From Cinnamomum chago (Eukaryota > Streptophyta > Magnoliopsida > Laurales > Lauraceae): DNA of 64,000 nucleotides. Position 1 is the stretch's first letter. Every line of letters begins with the position of its first letter. The notes beneath the pieces were generated by a model that made no database searches, was not told where the DNA came from, and saw only the letters and a list, made by a program, of their open reading frames with translations. The stretch is from assembly GCA_038049695.1 (NCBI GenBank), contig CP142457.1:61686501-61750500 (forward strand), written 5' to 3'. Shown here piece by piece: positions 36,918 through 55,155 of the stretch. A program made the translations under genes and the position numbers.

Positions 36918-38433
36918 TCTGCATGAGAACAAGAAAATGATGAGCTTTGGTACAGCAGAACTACATAGATGCATGAAACAAACTAAATTTGGCAATAAAA
37001 ATGAATTGTACAAAACAATGGCAATTCAAAATTTAAATTTTTTTTTATCATGCTACCATCGCAAAGCCAGCAATTCTAATGTGATCCATGAAACAAAACT
37101 AGATGTGGTTACAATACTCAACATCACTAGTTGATAATGAATTTTTCAAAGATAAGATTACTTCCCTTTTTTTCAAATGATCTTTTTACATATCACTAGA
37201 AAATTGTTCAACCTTTGATCATTCTTTAAAAACACTTCAATATACCTTTAAAACTAGGCAAAAGAAGTTTCTAGAGGCATTTCGCACTGCCAAAGTTCTT
37301 ATTGGAAATTGATCGGCCACTACAAACGCAAATAGGATAAGATCGCTCTGCACTAATCCGAGAAAATGGACGAGCACCTAATGGCAACTGCTTAGATTAC
37401 TTGGACCAAATTCTGATAAAGATTTCCTCCCTCTCTCTCTCTCTTTTGTTCATTACCATGGATTGGAGACTGGAGTGTCGAGGATAAAAGCTAACCTCTT
37501 TTAACCTGCACTTAGTTATTAATTGTAATTGCAGGTTCTCTTATATAAAGCATGTATCCTGATGCAAGAATAATAAGAGAATAAATTACTCTTTCTTAAG
37601 TTACTTTCTTTTATATGGTATCAGAGAAACATCGATCTAGGACCTTCTTCTCTCTGTTTTTTTTTTTTGTACTCATATTTGCTCTAATGGCTGCCTCTTC
37701 TTCAACCTCTCAATCCTCTACTACCCCATCTACCAACCCCCAACAATAGCAATTCCATTGCTTAGTCCCTTCCCATTCCATCCAATGTTGGTCAATTCCT
37801 CCCAGTAAAACTCCCATCCCATCCAATGTTGGAAAGTTTTCTCTCCTTCTCCATGGCCATGACCTCATGGCAGTGGCAGAGCCAAGATTTTCTTTCAGAG
37901 GAGGCAAGGATGATCAACCAATACATTAGTGGGGCCCACTTATGAAAAGTCTAAATCATCAAAAAAAAAAAAAAAATGTCTCTTCCCTCATAATCTTCCT
38001 AATATTTCACATTAATAGCCCACAATTAGAATGATAACTTTATATAGATCAATTTGGTAGGGGGCCTAGATTGTTTTAGAGTGAAATTTCTAACAAATTT
38101 TAAGACCCACTGATGTTGCCTACACAGCAGAGATCGGAAAAACTGAAGAGAAAATAAAGAATGATAGAAAAGCACTATGATAATGGGCCTACAACATGAG
38201 CCAACCACACAAAAATGTTAATGGGCCTTTAGCAAAGAGACATGCAGAAAGAAGATAAATACCAACAGCCACAAAGACGACAACAACGATAGCAAGGTGG
38301 TAATAAGAACAACAACAATAGCAATGAAGAAGATAACGAGAACATCCAAAAAGATCCGATAGAAGAAAGTATAAGAAACCTGGAACAAAACAAAACCACA
38401 ACATGGAAAGAGAAGCATTAGATCAAAAGTACC
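36918..38433 (-). other. probable 5'UTR intron of the PMT gene
   Basis: On the minus strand, CTGCAAAACCAG followed by GTACTTTT (donor at 38432-38431) and CTCATGCAG before ATAGTC (acceptor at 36920-36919) fit a leader intron ending 20 bases before the start codon. It would hold the copia fragment at 37.4-37.9 kb and an AT-rich stretch. Inferred from splice signals only. Confidence 0.5.
37400..37870 (+). mobile_element. Ty1/copia 5' fragment (LTR end, primer site, gag start)
   Basis: An LTR-like tract with a leader is followed by the primer site TGGTATCAGAGAA (37617-37629) and then an ATG at 37687 whose reading, MAASSSTSQSSTTPSTNPQQ, is typical of copia gag starts. The rest of the element is absent. 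It lies in the probable 5'UTR intron of the PMT gene, antisense to it. Confidence 0.65.
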
Positions 38434-38702
38434 TGGTTTTGCAGATTGCAGTTCTTCTTGCTATCTTCCCAAACAACCCAGAGTGAGTCTCTTGAACGAG
38501 ATGGAAATAGAAATTCTAGCCAGAATCGATGATGGAGTCAGTGTCGTCTGAGCTTGTTCTACTTTGCCGCGTGCCAATCTCAATTGAGGTCAAAGGCAGA
38601 TTGAGAATAACGGCAGAGAGATACCCGGCTACAAATTTAAGAAGTTGTAATCCACTTGGACTAGTTAGTTGAATACCGAGAATTTGCAGGCACTTATTTA
38701 GT

Positions 38703-38710
38703 TATTTATA
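38703..38710 (-). promoter_or_regulatory. candidate TATA box of the PMT gene
   Basis: TATAAATA on the minus strand lies about 270 bases upstream of the inferred leader-intron donor, consistent with a start near 38675. No other evidence. Confidence 0.4.
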
Positions 38711-38834
38711 GCTTTTGCTTGCTAATAGGACTCCTAGGACTCCTGTTTTGATTGGGCCGTACAAGTTACAAATCTCTTCAACTTACAATTAATCAAGGGA
38801 GGGTATTCCAGTGCTATCTTATCTCTGTTAAGTG

Positions 38835-39232
38835 TTGGGGTGCAGAAAAAAAAAAAAAAAAAAAAAACAAATAAATTGCTAAATCAATCTGGACCGGATT
38901 GATTTTGTACTAAACGAGGTCGGTTTTGGATTTTCTTCAAATCGATCGGTTTGATTTTCAGTGTAGATGCAGTTAAATTGACCAAACCAAACCGAACCAA
39001 ACCAATTATATAAATATATATATTTTTATAAAATATATAAAGAAATATAAAAAATTACTTGAACTACGTTACTAAGTCCAATGTCTCTCACCAATTGAAC
39101 TACGAACTGGTTCCTTTTGGATCCGTTCGACCACACGTTCGGTTCAGTTTGGAAAAATATTATAAAACTGATGGATTCAATTTGGTTGATCATTTCAACC
39201 AAACAAATCCGAACCAACCATGTGCACCCCCA
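38835..39232. mobile_element. hAT-type MITE with perfect 8-bp target duplication
   Basis: A 398-bp unit with ends TTGGGGTGCA and, from the right, TGGGGGTGCA is flanked by GTTAAGTG on both sides (38827-38834 and 39233-39240). An 8-bp duplication and GGGGTGCA ends point to hAT. It has no coding capacity. Confidence 0.85.
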
Positions 39233-39240
39233 GTTAAGTG

Positions 39241-40524
39241 GAAGTTTCACTTCTTAGAAGTAGAGAATGTTGTAAGGTTTAGATAATTTGGAGGCCCACC
39301 TAATTAAACTGCACATATGGTCATTTCATCATACAAAATGATTGATTGACCCCAAGACAAAAATGATTCATAATATGACCAATGCATGATTAGCAGTACA
39401 AGGAATTCCTTAGAAAAAATAATAATACAAGAAGTTGTGATTTATATATTATTTATATGGCCAGTTTTATGGTTCAATCAATCTTACTAGCAAAATGTGC
39501 CCCTGCTACGCATGGACAATATAATTTATAATTCAAAATTATAAACATATAAATTATTTAAAAAAATATTCTTTTTCTTGATCAAATGTTATAATTTATA
39601 TATTTACAAAAATAGAAATATAATAAGATCTAAACCTAACATCAAAACTAATTAATAATGTTAAAAAAATGAAATGGATCACAGATTACCCGAAATCTAT
39701 AAAGAACTAAAAAAAAAAAAATGGAAATAAGGTGAAGAAGAGAAAATCTTACAATGTAAGAAGAAAATATGAATCATAGACCAATATCATTCGAATTTCC
39801 TAAAAAAAATTAAAAATCATTAAAAAAAGAAAGAGAATAAAAGCATAAGATTTGCCAATATTAACCTTTGAATGGGATAAGGAAATCACAATTTTTTGTT
39901 ACCAATGTTTTAATTGAGTAATTTTTTATTACATAGCAATCAATTGTATTATATACCAATCAAATGGGCCCATGCTAGGTCCGAGCAAAAAAAAAATTTC
40001 AATAATCAAAATTTTACTAAAAAATGAATAAAACCTTAATTTAACCTCAAAATAAGAAATTATAACTTATGCCTTAAAGTAAAATGAAAATTCAGAAATA
40101 CATATATATATATATATATATCAATTAACATTTCAATCATGCAACCAAAACATGAACAATAAAAAAAAACTCAAATCACGTATGAGGCTACAAGAATGGA
40201 GGTTGATTGGCTGGGTATGATGGGCTTGATGAAGATGAAATAAGGTAATAATGATGGTGGCTGGTTTTATTTGTTGGTGCAGGAAACTGTGATAGTCAAG
40301 GAGAAAGTTGGGTTCTGCATAAAGTCAAGGTGAGTTGTTTTCAGAAGTGGGCACTGAGATTAGGTTGATGAATTTGCATGGAGAAAGAGATGGCAGAGAT
40401 AGCTCAGTTTGGGGCTTCTGATGTAACGGTGAAGTGATCACACCATCAAATCACACCATCATATCCCTTTGATGAAAAAGAAAGGCAGGGCAACTTTCAA
40501 GAAAATGCAACCATCAAACTCAAG
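39241..40524. other. intergenic, AT-rich, no gene
   Basis: Very AT-rich, with an AT microsatellite at about 40100-40121. Nothing coding recognised. Confidence 0.6.
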
Positions 40525-40642
40525 GTTTTTTTTTTTCTTTTTTCCAAGGGAGGGTTAGGCTAATCCCTCCAGACCCAAGAGAGAAGCCAAGTAAAATTTC
40601 CTGTGGACTGGACCTTCGGTTCCTAACCACTCGTCCAACCCC
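40525..40642 (-). mobile_element. SINE, minus-strand copy
   Basis: Read on the minus strand: GGGGTTGGACGAGTGGTTAG (box A-like head), GAACCGAAGGTCC, TTTTACTTGGCTTCTCTCTTGGG, GGAGGGATTAGCCTAACCC, then an A-rich tail that appears as the T-rich run at 40527-40540. It shares its body with the SINEs at 9720 and 23354 but is shorter. Confidence 0.6.
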
Positions 40643-40734
40643 TCGTATAAGCTTCTTAGGATTCAAAGAGAGTACTATGCAAAATATTCAGTTGAAAAAT
40701 AAGAACTCAAATCCGGAAAGTATCTTTATATTCT

Positions 40735-43205
40735 TGTTACACCACGACCCAAACTAATCATGATTAAGGCTAATTAATTGAAATTAATGCTAATTAAGCA
40801 TGTATAAATGGATTAATCAAGGTTAATGACCAAAGAGAGACAAATTAGTCTCAGATGATGCATTAAGCATAATGAAATGAAATTGAGTTGGTTAAAATGA
40901 GTTTAGACTCAAACAAGGTAGACTAAGGACTTTTCCGTAAATACGGATTTTTCCGTATTTCGTCAAATACGGAAATTCTTGATACCAACGCGTGTATCTC
41001 AAATAGTACGTTAACTTTCATAATAGACGCGGTTCCATTTGACCTCAAATGGACCAAGTGAGACTTCATTTGACTCAATATGTAATAAAGCTTATTAAGA
41101 GGGGGTTTTTGTGTAAAGGAACCCTATATTAGAATGAAATGAATCATTCATTCATTTTTCACTTCAACAACCCTAGACTCATCCTCATCTCCTTCCTTTT
41201 CTCTTCCATTCCTCTTTATCAAGAGTGAGAATAGGAGTGCTTAAGTGGCTTTGAGTGAGGAAACTCCATCTTCATCTTCTTTCTCAAGTCATTCCTTCAT
41301 TTTTGAAGCAATAGAGCTTGAAAGAGAACTCAAGATCTCTTTGCTTGGAGCCACAAGTAAGTAGTTGGTCTCACCTTAGAATTTCCAAGTTCTATTGAGT
41401 AGATAGAAGTGGTGTATAGCACAAATAGCTCATAGATTTGTGTATTTCATGTTTTCTTGGAGTTTAGGGTTTTCATCTCAAAAGCAAGCTAAGGAAAGAG
41501 GGCTTTTGATACTAAACTCTAAGAGAGGTAAGTATATACATTTCTAGTGATTTATGATTTTATAGAACTTGTATGAACTCAAGGAGTTCAAAAATATGGA
41601 TTTTGTTCAGAACTTCTGAAGCTCAAAAAAGAGCTTCTGGGTGAATTTTGGCTAGCCGCAAGGCTAACCGCGAAGCTAACCGCCAGAAAACCCCAATTTG
41701 ATCGGTCTCTGGTAAGCTAACCGCCGAATTTCGGCTAGCCGAAAGGTAACCGCTGAGCTGACCGAAATTGAGTCAGAAATCCCTGTCAGAAAAATCAGCT
41801 TCTGGAAAGCTGACCATAAGCTAACCGAACTTGGTTCGGCTAGCCGCCAACAAGGTTTCGACTAACCACCAGTGCAGTTTCGGCTAACCGCCAAGTAGCC
41901 GTCAAGGTAACCGAACCTGACCAAAATTATTCACAGTGAGTTTTGGATTGTTGCGTGAACTAAGATCGCTTATGTGATCATAGATACTCATCATGTAGTT
42001 AAGACGAGTCGTAGGGTAATTGTGATTGATCTAAATGGAAAGCCTAGTCGTTGAGGCTAATATTAGTGATATCTAAACCTTCATAAGTGTTAGCTAAGGT
42101 ATCTAATGCACAAACTAATTACAGTAATGTCATCCACAATAACACGTGCATTGATAACGAGCGTTTCACTCATTGTTTAGTTTAGATGATTGTTTTAAAG
42201 GGCATTACATAGTGGTTTCTTCAGCTCGTTATTGAGCTACACCGAATTGACATTGAACTCATACTGAATTGATGAATGAGTACTAAATATGGTATTGAAT
42301 AATGAATAGTTACTAAAGGTAACAATGAGTAAATGATTAATCCTGCAGCAGCAGATGGATTTGGGGCGTTCCAGAGCTCCGTGGTGATGCTAGTTGTCCC
42401 TGACCCAGACACTAGTAAGTCCCACATATTCCGATCATATCTATGGATATTGATTGATGTCTTCCATTCGGAAGATGAATCCTTCCTTTGAGGGAAGATG
42501 GTAAATGAAATTAAATGAATGAATAAAAGTTATAATAGTGACTATCTTGTAAATGTCTATTGATCAACTCTTGTGTTTTCCTATTGTCATTGTAGGAATT
42601 ATCTAGATTTGTCTAAAATGGTAATTGTTACCAAATGGATTTAATGAATTCGGTATATGTATTATCATGTGTTATTACTAGATCTGTTTATACATTGTTG
42701 AACCGTCGTGTTCACTAGTGTTATTGATGGCATTACAGGCCCAATTGCCCCTACCGGTGCAGCTGCGCCCCCAGCACCAGCGGAAGAGACCACTCCGGTT
42801 CCTCTAGGAAGACTAATCGAATGGAACGGTCGAGATGCCATTTAATATGGGCATCCGAGTGCGAGAAAGAGCTATAATATTTTGAGAAATGTTTTTGAAA
42901 CGTTATTTTGTACATTCATTTATGAAATGTAATTAATTGATATTGTATGGTGTTGGATATGCACCAATTGACAAACTATGATGGAAATGATGCATGTATA
43001 AGAACTTTATTTTTTTGTATACATGTAAATTCGTAAATTGGTATTGTCAAATATAGATATTTCCGTAAAATTTGTGTATTTGACAGGTTTATTGAGAATG
43101 ATATCCCTTGTGGATTCCGTTTTAACTTCGGCTAATTCGGAGTTTACGGGAGTACGTATGGGCTCACGGCTCGGGATTATCGTAATACGGGCCCGGATCG
43201 TGACA
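40735..43205 (+). mobile_element. solo LTR, large, same family as 26302-28546
   Basis: A 2471-bp unit from TGTTACACCACGACC to GGATCGTGACA is flanked by perfect ATTCT duplications (40730-40734 and 43206-43210). No internal coding region is present. Around 41640-41930 it carries a dense cluster of GGCTAGCCG and GCTAACCG motifs not found in the sister copy. It lies between the PMT and DUR3 genes. Confidence 0.85.
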
Positions 43206-43210
43206 ATTCT

Positions 43211-43554
43211 TTATCTTCTTCAATTTGAAAATACACGTACAATATTTCTTTGCATCTTTTTTATGTGTTTCTATGTCTATTTTATTTGCATGAGTATTGT
43301 CTTCTTACTTTAACCAAGAATACAATGTTTTCTTTATAAAAATCAATCTCTAGTGACAGTGGATAACTTACTTGAAACAAAGAATGTATTGCTTTCTTCG
43401 TAAAAAATCAATCCGATCTATGAGATGCTCCTGTGATGAGGTTGAGCGTGATGAAGCTGATGTTGAGATCGAGAGATAAAAGTGTTGCAAACTTTGTTCT
43501 TGGAGACAGATAGAGATAGAGAGAGCTGTGAGTTTCTCATTGCAAACTTGGAGG

Positions 43555-43629
<75 letters not shown>

Positions 43630-45652
43630 GAGCATGAGATCAATTCTAAATCTTTTCTTATCTAGATGGGCAACTTGTTGTTTGAAAATTGAATTTAAAA
43701 TTTCAATGTATATGTGATTGAGTCCAGCTCAAAATCGAAATTGAGAGTGGAATGCAATTGCATAAAATTGGTATTCAATTTCGAAATCAAATACCCAAAA
43801 GTCATATATAGCGTCCATATAAGCTGGGGCCATAGATCATTAAAAATGGGCCCACCGTTGAGTTTCTATTTCTCTTTTTTTTTTTTTACAATTCTCCACT
43901 CACGATGTACCTCTTCACCTCTAACAAGTTTTGAAAAGCCATAATGTACATGGGTAAAACCGTCATTCTCACTTTTATAGGAATCTATTTTATTTTCATT
44001 TCGGTTACGTTTGATAACAAAATTTGTAGTGAAAATATTTCCGCTTTCACGATTTTGTGCTGAATCTAAATTTGACAATCACATATCATTGTTGATTTTT
44101 TACTCCTTAGATCTGATCCCCCCAATGAATATCCTCAATTGAAAGGAAATAGGTATAAAAGCCCAAATCTCACCCCTATTCGGAAATCATCCCTCCTCTC
44201 AATATCCCTCGCAAATGACTCCCACAAAGAAGGTCTTCATTAATGTGTCTCTCTCTCTCTCTCTCATTTATCCGTCATAGGCCTCATATTAAGTGGGTTG
44301 TTTCATATCTACCGAGTTTGGTGTTCAAAACCAAATTATATCAATCGGGGTGCCCTAAATGGACGATTTATAGGCAATCTATTAAATATCTATTCAATTG
44401 CTACCCCAAACTTATCTCTTAAAATCTATTAATCTCTACCCCATAAAATCTTTCTAATTTGTTAAACTCGGCATGCCTACTCGCAACCAAGTGAAATCTC
44501 TTTATTCATTCCCATGATTTCTTTCTAAAATCTCTTTAATCTCTTTTAATAATTTCCATGTCCATGCAACATCTACTAGCTCCTAAAATCTCTTTGGTAT
44601 TAATGTCTTACATTTATCTTTCTTGATTTGATCTAATTGAGAATCAATTATAAATCTTGCTTTAAAATGCCATATCTACCCTATGATATGCAATTTCTAT
44701 TCTCTCTCATATGGCTACTATATAAGGCCCATCACCGATTTCTGGAAGATGTTTTTCGTGCTTTTTAATATTGCTAAACCCCATAGTTTTTTTTTTTTAT
44801 ATACATTTACTTCTATTCTAATTTTTACATTCATAATTATTTTACTTATTTGCTTAAAAATTATATGAAAAATCAAAATAAGTGGAAATTAGAAATTTGA
44901 ATTTTGTTTATAAATTGTGTGAGTTAACTATTTTTTTTTCTCCTATATATTTTAATATATAAAATGTAGCAATGATAAATGATATAATTGTTTTTCATTT
45001 AGATTTATTTCCTTTTCAATAATATGTGACAAAAACTTGATATACTTTTTTTACTATTAAGCCTGAGCTTAGCACGGACTTTTGTTGCTAGCATGGATTA
45101 AAAAAGTTTTCCCGTTTTCACAATTCTAACCAATGATGAAATGTGATGAATTCTTAATTATAAGAATCCTCAGCAAATATTTTTCTTTCCCCAGTAAGAA
45201 ATTTTAAATCCTCCGCAGGTATTCTCCTCCTGTTACCAAACCTACTCTTTCTACCAACTTTTTTCTCACTCCGCAAATTTAAGGCGGCAATAAGTGTAAC
45301 CGTGTGATTCGTTCGTTTCTTCATTTTTCAAACAGCGTGGCAGTTCTGTTTGCCGTTTTCTGACTCGATAGTAAAAAAAAAGGGCCGCCCAAGATTCTCC
45401 CAAGATTCTTTTTCCACCCAAGATACTCTCGATCTACTCTTAGTTTGACTTTCATACTCGTACGTCGATACTGATGCACAGATATCTCCTCTTATCCCCA
45501 CTCATTCTATATGATCCATTGCTTTTGGGAGGTGGCAGATAGATGTGGGCTAAAATCAATTGCAGTAGGAGCAGAATACAAAGGGAGAGAATACTACTCT
45601 TTTGACTCTTCAGTTACCTTTCATCAGACTCCCTACTCTTCTTTTTCTCTGT
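43211..45652. other. intergenic upstream of DUR3
   Basis: Contains the GA microsatellite, poly(T) runs and AT-rich sequence. No TATA box could be chosen with confidence; the DUR3 leader probably starts between 45450 and 45600. Confidence 0.5.
43555..43626 (+). repeat. GA microsatellite
   Basis: About 70 bases of pure GA upstream of DUR3. Any open frame here encodes only Leu/Ser repeats. Confidence 0.95.
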
Positions 45653-52026
<6,374 letters not shown>

Positions 52027-55000
52027 ATCATCCAATCTGCATTTCTGGAAATTTCGTTGTGATCGTTTTAGTGCCGGAGGCTGTGGTCCAGATTTGAAAG
52101 CATGTTGCAGACCACTGCATACAAGTAGGGTGAATCTCCTTTGGCACATTGTATAGACATGGTGAGTTATGATATCTGCTAAAGGGACTTCAACCTCATG
52201 TATCAGAATCTCACCTGTTTGTCTTTCCTCAATAAATAGTACATGCCTGTGTTGTGTTCCTTGCCTTGGTTTCCCGTGGTTCCATGTAACTGAAACTGTG
52301 ATGTTCATGGGATAATAAGCACCCAAGTTAATATATAGTGTAAGGACCTGTGAATAACTGTCCAGAACTCCACCATTGCCAATTCATGCCATCAAACGTT
52401 AAATCCATTAAATCAAGTGCTACTATAATCTGGTGGAGCTGATTTTTTTTTTTATCCACCTTGTCCATGAGGAGACCTTTCAATCTGCCCTTCTCACATG
52501 GGGAAACTTGAATCTAAGTGGGCCCCTCCCGCTGGACTGCATATAGCTTGTAAGCAGTCTTCCAATAGGTGAACATTTCCCAGCAAATCCAGTAGTTTAT
52601 GTATCTCTAATTAAGCTTGAAGTTCCTGAACTGTGCATCTAATAGACAGTCAGGAATCGCAAAATGGTATGCCTCATTCATAGGACCTGTGCACCCAATA
52701 TAATATTAACATGCTAGCTGCTCGCTTCAGTTGGCCAGGAAGACTCTCACTGGGCTTTTGAAATCGGATTTGACCATCCATTTCTTCATCAGAGAGACCA
52801 ATCACTGTGATGTATTTGTCACGTGAGACTTCTTGACTGTGGGCCACCATTGTCAGTTGCCTGCTGCTTCAATTTAGCACCACTATTAAAGGCACAAGTG
52901 GGGCTCACCTTTGGATAATAAGATATAATCGGTTTTCATCTTATGGATTTGGGCAATATTTATGTCTCATCAGAATGGGTGATGGGGGTGTGTCGACTGT
53001 TTGAATTTTTGAATGGTGGACCTCATACGAGGGCCTCTTATAAAGGCACTTTTTACCTCTCTCAAAGATGAAGTGTACCATACCAAAGACCGAACAAGTA
53101 TGGGGTGCTACAGAGTCCAAGCTATTCCCCCTGTCATCTTAAGTGGACCAATCACAGTCTGCCATGTCACTATGGGAATGCCTACCTTTCACGTGGACAG
53201 GTGGCAGCCATCCCCACAATGAGTGGTGGACTATAATTGGTCCACTCACAGTCACCTTGGGTCAAAAGGCTAGAGGAACCCAATGTACAGTAGACATGAA
53301 TAACCACCAAATCACCCAAAGAATCTTCCTATATCCTTGGTAAAAGCCCATTTCAGCATGGTCTGGCCTGATTGACTAAATAGGTGGGCTTGGCCTTAAC
53401 ATTTATGGCTCATGTCGGGCTTGAACTTAAAACTTTTTAAGTGCATCTCAAGGTGGAGTCCGCTGGTTTCTTGGCACCCCCGCCCAGGGGGCTGAGACTC
53501 TACAGCAACTTACTAGAAATCTAGATAACTCAAAATGGAGGCTTGTATATGGAAATTAGTCAAACTTTTAATTTAGTTAGAGATTGGCCATTGTCAGATA
53601 ATGACCCTTCTGCAATTCTCTATCATCAGGATTGAATGATTCATAGTAAAGCAATTGTTTCACTTCATAGATCTCAGTTTCATTCTGCAAAGGTCGCATA
53701 CTTTCATTAAGAAATCATTCTGCAAAGGTCGCATACTTTCATTAAGAAATGAAGTGTCATTTTTGTGAACCAGCTATTTACATCTCCAAAAAGTATGCCT
53801 TGTGGCAACTCTTACCAACAAGGCAACCATGCGCACTTGGTGAGACCAAGTTGAAATTAAAAATAACATCTCCTTCAAGAGGCAAGAGCACATGAGCACT
53901 ACTCATTATTATCCTGGACTTTGGGCAGCAAAACATTGAGATTTCACTTGCCAATTCAGTTGATCAGGCAAATGAATCATGCATTTGCTTGTAAACCAGT
54001 TTCATTAGTTTAGATTAACCCAAATATGTGAGATCCATATGAGCTGAGCACTAATGGCTAGCTGAAGGTGACCCAGCAGGGTCTCATAGATAAAGGCATC
54101 CATTGATCTTCATGATTGACCACCCTTACCTTCTTATCACCCCACTATTAGACTGTAGATTTCCATCAATGAAAGCAGGTCGCCTAATGGTCATTCTATT
54201 CAATTCAAGGATACAAATGCCACTTCATTATTTCCTATTACAATAAATACCACCACTGCCTCTATATAGAACTTTCTTTTGGTAAACATCTATAAAGAAT
54301 TAGAACCAGTTTAGATAAACGTGTCTTCCTGGTTACCCTGAAGCAACTTCCACTTGACCATGCAGAGGAAACTTCAATAGAGAAAAAATAGAATTTGCCT
54401 ATAAGAGCACGTACATAAGGTAAAGGTACCATTGTAATCCGCAAACAGGATCATGAAACAAGTGGATAGCTTAATTTAGTTCGTGAGGCGCACTTAGATG
54501 CAAATTTACCCATAAATAGAGGGCAATTGAAAAGGTTTCCTCTTGAACAAGGTAGCTCCTGCAGAGTATACTAGCTTAAGGACGGACCTTAAAAATTTAA
54601 TGGCATCTTAACCATAGATTTTCTGCATAAAATTTGGACCTGATTCGAGACCATGGAATAAAAAAGTATCCAAGGGACTGCACTGATGAAAGGTGGCCCA
54701 AGTAGGCCCCTCAGTGCTGGATTGCACTTGCAATGGCTCGTCCAAGAACATTTTCCATAAGTGGCTATCTACTCGTCACATCACTAATTACAAAATTGAG
54801 CCATTTAGCTACCAAGACCAGAGCAACTTGAAACAAGCAGGTAGCATCACACCTGTTTATCCACAACCTTAAAAGAGTATAATGATACTTGTTTTTCTTA
54901 GTTGTTGAAGATTTACCTAAATTAGATTTAGATAATCTTTTTTCTTTATCAAATTAGGATTGGTTATCAATGGCTTTGTTATTAACTTTGATCAAATTAG

Positions 55001-55155
55001 GGTTGGTTATGAATGGCTTGATCTCTATCAGAACTAATGTACCACAAGCAAAACACATGTAAGCTAAACAACCAAGTTTCAAGCCAACACTAGATATTAC
55101 TGTTTTGTTCATAACATAAACTGAAATAAACATCACTAAGACAAGGGTAAGAAAA
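52027..55155. other. intergenic between convergent DUR3 and ACBP
   Basis: DUR3 3'UTR at the left. An inverted pair AGTGGACCAAT/ATTGGTCCACT at about 53142 and 53234 and a 36-bp tandem near 53680 are the only structures seen. No gene. Confidence 0.5.

Noticed and set aside
43368-43643. 91-codon minus-strand frame
   Set aside because: More than half is a translated GA microsatellite.
53450-53506. Third GC-rich micro-palindrome
   Set aside because: GTGGAGTC/GACTCTAC and CCCCC/GGGGG pair loosely, but there is no direct flank repeat and the stem is poor.
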